This document shows, one piece after another, positions 7,401 to 11,184 of a DNA stretch of 11,184 bases (position 1 is the first letter of the stretch; each line of letters starts with the position of its first letter). A program made the position numbers and the translations under genes. The notes under the pieces are model-generated. The model had not been told where the DNA came from. It worked only from the letters and a program-made list of their open reading frames with translations, and made no database searches. Origin of the DNA: Entamoeba invadens IP1 (Eukaryota > Evosea > Mastigamoebida > Endamoebidae); assembly GCF_000330505.1 (NCBI RefSeq), contig NW_004443732.1, positions 73,312 to 84,495 of the forward strand, given 5' to 3'.

Positions 7401-9288
7401 CTGTGACAACCCAATTTGCTGTTGAACACTTTTTACAGCCACCATTTGTAGTGTCACAATCGGCACATGTTGAGTCACAATTAACACAAACAACATCATT
7501 ATTTTGTTGTTCAGATGGGTACATCTGGCTATTGCAATTTATACAAGTGCGGGTGTTGTTTGTTGTACATTGAATACATTTTGTGTCGAAATTTGAACAT
7601 TCTTGACAAGTTGTTTGTGTTGGGTTATAAGGAACATAGCCACTCACACATTTAGTACAAATTCCACTTGTTCCATCACAGTTGTCCAAACAAGTTGAAT
7701 CACATTTGATGCAAGTCCCATTACTGGCAGGTCTGTACTTATCTTTACAAGTTATACACTTTCTCTCTCCATTTGAAGCACATGTCTGGCAATTCGGGTC
7801 AAATGTTTGACAAGACTCACATATTAAAGACTGTTTATCAAGTTTTAAAACATAACCAAGTTTGCACGAAGTACAATACCCGTATTGTTGATCACATTTA
7901 TTACCACATGTATCATCACATTGTTGACATGTAAATGGTGAATTGGTTTGTGGGTAATAACCAACTTTACATTTGTCACATTTTCTGGATGTTTTTGAGC
8001 ACGTTTCACAATTAGAATCAAAATCAGAACATGAACCACACGTTATTCCTGGAGGTGTTGTTTTTGTGTATCCATCAGCGCATGTTTGACATACTCCAGT
8101 GACAGTGTTACACCCATTTGATTCACACGTTGAAGAACATTTGATACACATGTCAGTCGAAGAAGATGGATAGTACCCACTTTGACACTCATAACATTTT
8201 CTAAGAAAATTTGAATCACATGTTTTACAATTCGAGTCAAAAGAAGAACAAAAATCACATTCGGGGGTTTTGGGATTTTGGAACACATAGTTTTGCTGGC
8301 ATGATATACACTCTGGACTTGTTGTAGAACACCGAGAACATGTGTTGGGACACGTTACACAAACTCCATTTTCAAAATAAAACCCAGTATTACATGCCGA
8401 ACAACCGCCAGAAGTACAAGAAAAACATCCAACTCCACATGGAATACATTGATATTCGAAATACTGTTGATCATTATTCCAAACTTGTTTTCCATAATAA
8501 TTTTTTAAACACGTTCCTTCTTTACACCCATTACTGTAACAAGAAGAACACCCATTACATCGATTACAAATACCATTTTTGGTATAATAGCCTTGTTTGC
8601 ATTGGTGGCAATTGTTGTCATAATAATACGGATAATTGCTTAAGCACTGATTACAAACCCCAGCATTTCCTTTTGATTTACCTACTCCATTGTCACAATT
8701 CTGGACACTGCAATAACCATTTGTGTCAACAGTATTTTCGTTGTTGGCGCCACACCACCAATACTGCCTCGTTGTCAAAATGTTTGCACATTGGACTGTA
8801 TTGCTATAGGTTGTGTTATACATGGGGCTAAACCCATTTTCACAATATTTGCAACTATTTAATGTATCATGACAAATTGAACAATGGTTGTTATAAAAAC
8901 CATTACATTTAATTCCTCCACTTTTTAAAAAAGAAGTTTTGTTTTTTGGTGTTTTCGAAATGTCATTAAATATAAAAAATTCAGATTTTTTAACATTTTT
9001 GTTTACCAACTCTTCGTCCTTCTTTTGAATGAGAAGGTGTGTGTTATTCAATGATACCCATATTGAAGCCAAATCTTTTGGAATATTAATTATTAATGAA
9101 GAAACTAAAGTGCACATTATTTTGAAACTTTTTGTATCTTTACCAAAGTAACTAAGCGACTCATTTGTGTAAATAATAAAAGACGAGTCGCATTGTTTTA
9201 TTTTCTTTTGAAAACATTGTAACACATCACCTTCCCAACACCAGTCAAGGGAAAGAGCAAACATAAACATGATGAAAAAGCATAACAT
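1447..9288 (-). CDS. Giant transmembrane receptor-like kinase (TMK family) with CXXC-rich repeat ectodomain
   Basis: One uninterrupted frame of 2613 codons runs from ATG (9286-9288) to TAG (1447-1449). Residues 1-15 are a hydrophobic signal peptide (MLCFFIMFMFALSLD), which supports this start. Residues 16-127 are a cysteine-poor N-terminal segment. Cysteine-rich sequence spans 128-2160, with 16.5 tandem units at 344-1534. One membrane span lies at 2171-2199, followed by the stop-transfer RKEKKK. A beta-rich juxtamembrane domain occupies about 2246-2335. The kinase (2345-2613) has the glycine loop LGEGSFGIV (2354-2362), Lys2375 in VAIK, Glu2393, Thr gatekeeper 2422, HRDIKPDN (2466-2473), DFG (2491-2493) and APE (2518-2520), so it should be catalytically active. 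HRDIKPDN fits a TKL Ser/Thr-type loop rather than a classical Tyr kinase. The layout matches the Entamoeba TMK family, surface or phagosomal receptors whose ectodomains resemble the Igl lectin subunit; ligand and substrate are unknown. The chain ends directly after the kinase fold. No intron is needed. Confidence 0.93.
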   Translation of the reverse strand: MLCFFIMFMFALSLDWCWEGDVLQCFQKKIKQCDSSFIIYTNESLSYFGKDTKSFKIMCTLVSSLIINIPKDLASIWVSLNNTHLLIQKKDEELVNKNVKKSEFFIFNDISKTPKNKTSFLKSGGIKCNGFYNNHCSICHDTLNSCKYCENGFSPMYNTTYSNTVQCANILTTRQYWWCGANNENTVDTNGYCSVQNCDNGVGKSKGNAGVCNQCLSNYPYYYDNNCHQCKQGYYTKNGICNRCNGCSSCYSNGCKEGTCLKNYYGKQVWNNDQQYFEYQCIPCGVGCFSCTSGGCSACNTGFYFENGVCVTCPNTCSRCSTTSPECISCQQNYVFQNPKTPECDFCSSFDSNCKTCDSNFLRKCYECQSGYYPSSSTDMCIKCSSTCESNGCNTVTGVCQTCADGYTKTTPPGITCGSCSDFDSNCETCSKTSRKCDKCKVGYYPQTNSPFTCQQCDDTCGNKCDQQYGYCTSCKLGYVLKLDKQSLICESCQTFDPNCQTCASNGERKCITCKDKYRPASNGTCIKCDSTCLDNCDGTSGICTKCVSGYVPYNPTQTTCQECSNFDTKCIQCTTNNTRTCINCNSQMYPSEQQNNDVVCVNCDSTCADCDTTNGGCKKCSTANWVVTEPISIRCEMCSTFDSNCETCISDSSRLCITCKSGLRPNTTSGKCVGCGLHCVSGACDPTSGICNQCDTNYVFQSTKTDQCESCSTFDTNCAFCSSDSTRKCKQCKAGYYPKTSGDYMCQSCDATCGGKCDTTTGVCAGCTSGYVPTSPITNKCETCRTFDTNCVECETDQRKCINCQSGMYPNTSGTCTPCDATCNGQCNTSTGVCTGCVTNYVFNDPPDKVCVTCKSFDTNCITCASDNTRRCYQCEDTYYPGSDGVCVKCASGCETCSPITGVCSKCVTQYVPSASDTKLCQSCELFDSNCLQCASTFTRTCTTCKTDAMYPQNGICVPCDLPCNGKCDPTNGNCRSCLSGYVLTSPVSKVCESCQTFDNHCQANSCASNGSRICTNCMVGYFPQSDGRCGLCDTTCGGKCNTVSGVCTGCSSNHVYNPSNTKTCRACSLLDANCSICDNNFGNEKCISCITGYYPDSNGKCILCDNTCGGKCDTTTGVCTGCLDGYVKNGMSCISCAAFNADCETCDSNYEKKCTVCKNNKYSVDGVCVKCDEVCENCDGVTGKCKSCSENSVVQAGSTDTCETCSTFDSLCVTCASDATRNCVKCTTNNYPVFQLNGEKRCQQCNTTCNGNCNTETGYCKSCLSNYVFVSATSLVCESCKSFDQHCTTCSTTFERRCVTCDTKYRPDNNGTCVLCDSTCANSCDGSTGYCMSCATGFVLSASPSQHCIPCEQFDTYCAECPGGAERKCSVCKAGYYPKTSDDFKCQSCDATCGGKCDTITGVCAGCTSGYVPTSPITNKCVTCRTFDTNCAKCVSDKRECAMCVSGMYPNTVSHICVDCDASCNGQCNTATGVCTGCATNNVFTDPPDKVCVTCKSFDTNCITCSPDFSRKCKVCTIGYYPDEASGKCVACSTIPDCNACSSDAKKCLTCKDPFIQKSGGCESCPIGEHKFSETTCSKCYNTIDNCNTCDTISVGKARCNLCISPYVLNDTKCELCQPNEYFDNTTGTPKCVKNDINCDILLNKESCLDCSDTFFVSNSKCVSSGSCESPTLTSCDCSDQISINSKCTVQINRCKYQKSKKGVSTCITCVDNYTLNNGNVCEQQSVYGLVRNGVVFGCKAGTYLTTQNTCDSCGGSNAVCATQNKYLKCGDSTILDIEQMACTTYTQCNSVVDGLCVQCKQNDMEISKGKCSKCETENCDICVGGTCQICKVNYLMYSTNRCVNKEQVNCKRTSQSGCAQCEAGYYQVDTKNIEGKYDFCTKADVELHCKYYSLNTTKCIECQDAFNMKGGVCAEQFDDLNKVNETKTSVYNMKSALKKQEEVDCLTRNNKGCQRCPNGYYLNKNSCEKCVNDCLSCYNATYCTVCNRGYFLDLSMKCQTLGELAKKCEVTLPAGGGCAICKVGYYKVEKDCDACDESCDMCLKKDECLSCKDGYFKIQSESNKLCSSNTTLSNCLQSNLEGCILCNESFFLQNGRCFSCKESCATCVNSEECLSCGVDEILVKGGCVDYHTVLHCTSADNSKCTSCEGSNKVSDDGESCVSKTNYGVVIGIPVAIFIFFIIIIALILVVVYLLILSRKEKKKMKNICVFEMKRSNIEMVQINSVLSSNKKLIKFNLEDDSSIPVDEETRDLICIGNTSKHNMKVQFSVIEGCDHYEIRTVPTLITLKRGEACEFEIFIKPLCSCHLEEDIMVIALDIETGVQYNEKIKVETSTANSTKLDYHELIDEKKLGEGSFGIVYKGKYHEKTVAIKKMKNAQATKSAIEEFTKEVAMLDKFRSDYIIHFYGACYIPSHVCMVTEFAEHGSLADMFNKEQQIADKMKVKIILDATKGILYLHENGILHRDIKPDNILVITLEENIKANGKLTDFGSSRNVNQMMTNMTFTKGIGTPKYMAPEVLNKQHYKMSSDVYSLGVTFYEALIWGEAYPKQRFKFAWSIADFVTSGKRLECLDNMNQDAYNIISKMWESEADKRIKIEKVAEQLQTLLELF
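1450..2256 (-). other. TKL-type protein kinase domain of the TMK
   Basis: Residues 2345-2613 carry the eleven kinase subdomains in order and at normal spacing, in about 269 residues. The ATP-binding Lys2375, the alpha-C Glu2393, the catalytic Asp2468, the metal-binding Asp2491 and the APE Glu2520 are all present. There is no pseudokinase substitution and no C-terminal tail for docking or autophosphorylation beyond the fold. Confidence 0.93.
2284..2553 (-). other. Juxtamembrane beta-rich domain, MSP/ASH-like (tentative)
   Basis: Residues about 2246-2335, between the membrane span and the kinase, alternate short hydrophobic strands with polar turns. The order is IPVDEET..LICIGNTSK, then KVQFSVIEG, then HYEIRTVP, then ITLKRGEACEFEIFIKP, then EDIMVIALDIE. 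The motif order 'I-N-T-S ... K-V-Q-F-S-V ... Y-E-I-R ... P ... L-K-x-G-E ... F-x-I-F-I-K-P' resembles immunoglobulin-like MSP or ASH domains, which bind other proteins. This is inferred from motif order alone. A module here could regulate the kinase or recruit a partner. Confidence 0.45.
2692..2778 (-). other. Transmembrane segment of the TMK
   Basis: Residues 2171-2199 are an uninterrupted run of Val, Ile, Phe, Leu, Ala and Gly with one Pro near the outer end (VVIGIPVAIFIFF...), followed at once by RKEKKK on the cytosolic side. The basic cluster and the N-terminal signal peptide together give type I topology: cysteine-rich part outside, kinase inside. Confidence 0.93.
4770..5184 (-). repeat. 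Duplicated block, copy A (units 15 to start of 17)
   Basis: This 415-bp stretch matches 6696-7107 in direct orientation at DNA level, at an offset of 1926 bp on its left side and 1923 bp on its right side, so one in-frame 3-bp indel separates the copies. The longest identical run is 61 bases (5019-5079 against 6942-7002), and a 41-base run lies near the left end. It encodes most of unit 15, all of unit 16 and the start of unit 17. Identity extends through silent positions, which points to recent duplication or gene conversion. Confidence 0.85.
6696..7107 (-). repeat. Duplicated block, copy B (units 6 to start of 8)
   Basis: This is the partner of 4770-5184 and encodes most of unit 6, all of unit 7 and the start of unit 8. 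Shared protein stretches include CDATCGGKCDT, GYVPTSPITNKC and DPPDKVCVTCKSFDTNC. Within unit 7/16 the 39-cysteine segment has diverged more than the rest, so the match is a mosaic of near-identical and diverged patches. Confidence 0.85.
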
Positions 9289-9915
9289 GCTGTTACAATA
9301 CTTTTTAAGTTCTTTTTTTATAAAAAAACAACGAATAGAATTTATCCTGCCGATAACAGTTGTTTAATTATAAATTTCAAAACTAATTATATTTTAGGTT
9401 TGTGTGAAAAGTACTATATTAATTAATATTATAATATTATTATTATGGTAATATTATTATACAATTTATAGAATCATTTAGAAAGTATTTAAATTGTTAT
9501 TTTTTTAATGATTGTAAAAATATATTAACACTTAAAATAACGCCCTTATTTTTGTTTTGACCTGTTTTTACAGGGATATTAATCCATTTTTTGATGATTT
9601 TCCTTTTTTGGCTTGCGTATTGTTTATGCACATAATATAATCTCTAAAAAAACGGAAATTTATTTCATAAATTTGAGAGTTCCCCGATTTTTAGACCACT
9701 TGAATTTTGTTCAATGTTATTTAAAGTGTTAAATAAAATATACTTAAAAAATAAAATTGTAATTAAAAATCAAACAAAATATTAACTTTATTTTTATCAT
9801 GAGAAAATAAATTTTATATTGTTAAATATAGTAATATATTATATTATTATATCTAATACAGATAAAATAATAACATTTAAGATAAACAACAGTTTTAAAT
9901 TTTTTTAGTAACATT
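9289..9915. other. AT-rich non-coding region upstream of the TMK gene
   Basis: No open frame or RNA gene is visible in this stretch. It must hold the TMK upstream regulatory sequence. It contains ATT-rich low-complexity DNA (about 9416-9465) and long A and T runs around 9720-9900. A short hairpin, CCTG-TTTTTA-CAGG, occurs near 9562-9575 but is too small to interpret. The GC-rich element begins immediately to the right. Confidence 0.55.
9301..9330 (-). promoter_or_regulatory. Possible core promoter of the TMK gene
   Basis: On the minus strand, within 45 bases upstream of the ATG, there is a TATA-like run TTTATAAAAAAAG (around 9312-9325) followed by AAGAACTTA. The latter contains the GAAC core described for Entamoeba histolytica promoters (consensus AATGAACT), although the flanking bases match poorly. 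Entamoeba 5' untranslated regions are usually very short, so this position is plausible. In DNA this AT-rich, such matches can arise by chance. Confidence 0.3.
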
Positions 9916-9938
9916 CTTTCCAACTACCACCCCGTTTA
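9916..9938 (+). repeat. Left imperfect terminal inverted repeat
   Basis: The sequence pairs with the reverse complement of 10313-10336 over 19 of 24 columns, with a shared CACCCCGT core. It is one of very few C-rich stretches in this part of the window, which makes a chance match less likely but does not exclude it. Confidence 0.4.
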
Positions 9939-9993
9939 CCAAAAAAAAATATTTGCCGCGAGTGTTTTTTGAAGGGAGTCCACTTTTCAGCCA

Positions 9994-10129
9994 CTGTTTG
10001 TGCGTCCCCATGTCACCCACTTTCCTTGTCCGTACTGTGTGGACGGATGTGGTTCCCCCCACTTGGGGTGATCAGGGGGGTCCGTGCCAAGGGAGGACTT
10101 GGAAAGTGGGTGAAACGGTGCACAAACAG
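9994..10129. other. 136-nt imperfect hairpin, possible structured RNA
   Basis: Three nested stems can be read directly. CTGTTTGTGC (9994-10003) pairs with GCACAAACAG (10120-10129). CACCCACTTTCC (10014-10025) pairs with GGAAAGTGGGTG (10101-10112). After a symmetric TT/TT mismatch, GTCC (10028-10031) pairs with GGAC (10095-10098). Further in, ACGGA (10043-10047) can pair with TCCGT (10081-10085) and CCCCCC (10055-10060) with GGGGGG (10075-10080). All bases of the three outer stems are Watson-Crick, 26 pairs in total. I recognise no known RNA family in it, and the strand of any transcript is unknown. Confidence 0.6.
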
Positions 10130-10312
10130 ACTGTTTGAGTGCGGCCTTCAGAGCCTTCTTTTCAATGTTCCATCTCACTCGGTTTCCACTGACTCGAGGT
10201 GAATTTTCGGCATTTCTTGATTTCGGGAACCAAACCAAATATCATCCTAGTTTCCTATTTCCTATAATTTTAATTTGAATATTATATCAAATAGTAAAAA
10301 TAAATCTATATT

Positions 10313-10336
10313 TAGACGGGGTGATGGTGGGAAAAG
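10313..10336 (-). repeat. Right imperfect terminal inverted repeat
   Basis: This is the partner of 9916-9938; it contains ACGGGGTG and ends with GGTGGGAAAAG. It lies about 70 bases outside the GC-rich core, with AT-rich DNA between. Confidence 0.4.
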
Positions 10337-11184
10337 CCTTAATTATTTTGTATTTTTATTTATAAAATTTTTATTATAGTTTTAAATTTGTTAAAACAAA
10401 CTATGAATTAATAACGAATAAAAACATGTTTTCAAATATGAACTTCAGATTGTTACAACCCAAAAGATATAGAAATTTCATGTGTTAAATCAATTTTATT
10501 TTTGTAAATAGGCATTTCATATTCCTCTATACCAAATAAATAAAAAAGTCCACGGCTTAATTAAATTCAATTATTTCTGGATTTATTCATTGTTGAATTG
10601 ATGATGTGTAATTATCATTACCCTCAACAAATGGTGTATTCAATTATTTCAGTAATAAAGTTATCAACAAGGTATATGATGAAATAAACAAAAAAACAAA
10701 TATACAACAGTGATGATACATAGGTAATTGTTGAATTGTATATTAATTTTAATAATAGTTGTTTATTACATTGAATTTATTGATTGTAAATAGTAACTTT
10801 TGTGTTCCGATTTTAACAATTGTTGAAACAAAAAATGAATTTTACAATTGTTATTAATTTTATTATGTAACAACATCAATATACATGAGTATAGTTCAAC
10901 AATTTTTTTGTTTATTATTACATATCAGAGAGTTGTTATATACATTTACTTTCGATTCAATTGCTTTCAAATTGACTATTAATAATAATATTAAAATTAT
11001 TTTTATTTGATATTATTTTTATTTAATTGTATTTAAGTGACAACATGAATACAATTTAAAAAATTGAATTTGTTTATTATCAACATTTATATTTTGTTCA
11101 CGTGTATATCTGATTATTTATCATAAACAAGCTTAATCTATTTGTCAGTTATTATAAACAGTAAATATATAATTTATTTAAACG
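10337..11184. other. AT-rich non-coding region with degenerate repeats
   Basis: No gene is visible to the window edge. The motif TTGTTTATTA recurs at 10759, 10908 (variant TTGTTTATTATTACAT) and 11070. ACAACATnAATA recurs near 10870 and 11040. Palindromic ACAATTGT occurs several times (about 10837 and 10853). The spacing of 150-170 bases hints at a decayed tandem repeat, but the AT bias makes this uncertain. Confidence 0.4.

Larger units (their letters stand above)
4687..8259 (-). repeat. Ectodomain tandem array: 16 complete plus one half CXXC-rich units
   Basis: Residues 344-1493 divide into 16 units of 69-75 residues. A seventeenth unit (1494-1534) keeps only its first half before the pattern dissolves. 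The unit starts at C-x2-C-x-x-FD-x-x-C-x2-C and has 12 cysteines; in unit 6 they fall at 1, 4, 11, 14, 22, 25, 39, 42, 46, 50, 57 and 60. Recurrent non-cysteine positions are FDSNC or FDTNC, GYYP, TTGVC and GYV. Unit starts (residues) are 344, 417, 490, 561, 636, 709, 782, 852, 922, 993, 1066, 1135, 1204, 1279, 1350, 1423 and 1494. The pattern resembles furin-like or growth-factor-receptor cysteine-rich modules and probably forms a rigid disulfide-linked stalk. Units 1-4 are the most divergent; the C-terminal units look more recently exchanged. Confidence 0.9.
9916..10336. mobile_element. Candidate non-autonomous DNA transposon or structured element with GC-rich core
   Basis: A GC-rich block (about 9955-10240, 50-60% G+C in its centre) sits in DNA of about 15-20% G+C. 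It is bracketed by imperfect inverted repeats at 9916-9938 and 10313-10336 that match at 19 of 24 aligned columns with one gap and share the unbroken core CACCCCGT. The core contains a long imperfect hairpin, listed separately. No transposase frame is present, so any mobile element would be non-autonomous, like a MITE. No convincing target-site duplication is seen at these ends: the flanks read GTAACATT and CCTTAATT. A structured RNA gene is the main alternative. Confidence 0.35.

Noticed and set aside
4687..8259. CRISPR-like or satellite interpretation of the regular repeats
   Set aside because: The repeats are in-frame protein modules with conserved cysteines, of about 215 bp, with no spacers.
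1552..8831. Many plus-strand and off-frame minus-strand open frames of 60-315 codons across the TMK gene
   Set aside because: They overlap the long kinase frame, lie in its shadow, and have odd composition caused by cysteine codons read in other frames. The 315-codon frame at 6333-7280 reflects only the GC-rich repeats.
1447..9288. Gal/GalNAc lectin intermediate subunit (Igl) or variant-specific surface protein
   Set aside because: The ectodomain is of that CXXC-rich type, but the membrane span followed by a complete kinase makes it a TMK.
9994..10129. tRNA, SRP RNA or RNase P RNA gene
   Set aside because: No A/B boxes or cloverleaf, and no conserved SRP helix 8 or RNase P core motifs were found by eye.
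9953..10238. Short open frames on both strands in the GC-rich island
   Set aside because: Stop codons are rare there simply because of the high G+C. The products show no domain or plausible protein composition, and the palindromic structure explains the sequence better.

Overview
The window looks like nuclear DNA of an amoeba of the genus Entamoeba. The evidence is very AT-rich intergenic DNA, intronless genes with short flanks, and one huge gene with the layout of the Entamoeba transmembrane kinase (TMK) family: signal peptide, CXXC-rich ectodomain related to the Gal/GalNAc lectin intermediate subunit, one membrane span, and a cytosolic tyrosine-kinase-like (TKL) kinase. C-ending codons in the middle of that gene and a GC-rich intergenic island would suit E. 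invadens better than E. histolytica, but the species is inference only.

Layout. Positions 1-708 (+) hold the 3' end of a gene for a zinc-knuckle protein with a possible RRM-like segment, a Gln/Asn-rich linker and a charged tail; its 5' end lies outside the window. An AT-rich gap (709-1446) with an AAT/ATT-rich, foldback-prone tract separates it from the convergent TMK gene. The TMK gene (1447-9288, minus strand) encodes 2613 residues and fills 70% of the window. Its ectodomain holds 16 complete and one half copies of a unit of about 72 residues with 12 cysteines, followed by about 630 residues of less regular CXXC-rich sequence. Then come a membrane span (residues 2171-2199), a juxtamembrane beta-rich domain that resembles the MSP/ASH fold, and a kinase domain with all catalytic residues present. 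Upstream of the TMK start (9289 onward) the DNA is AT-rich and non-coding. It is interrupted by a GC-rich block (about 9955-10240) that contains a 136-nt imperfect hairpin and is flanked by short imperfect inverted repeats (9916-9938 and 10313-10336). This could be a non-autonomous DNA transposon or a structured RNA gene. The remainder to 11184 is AT-rich with degenerate repeats and no gene I can support.

How it works together. The TMK is predicted to sit in the plasma or phagosomal membrane, present a long disulfide-rich stalk outside and signal by phosphorylation inside. Nothing ties the upstream zinc-knuckle gene to it functionally. The most interesting points are the size and mosaic history of the ectodomain array (a block near-identical at DNA level nine units apart, and a GC rise in the central units) and the unexplained GC-rich hairpin element.
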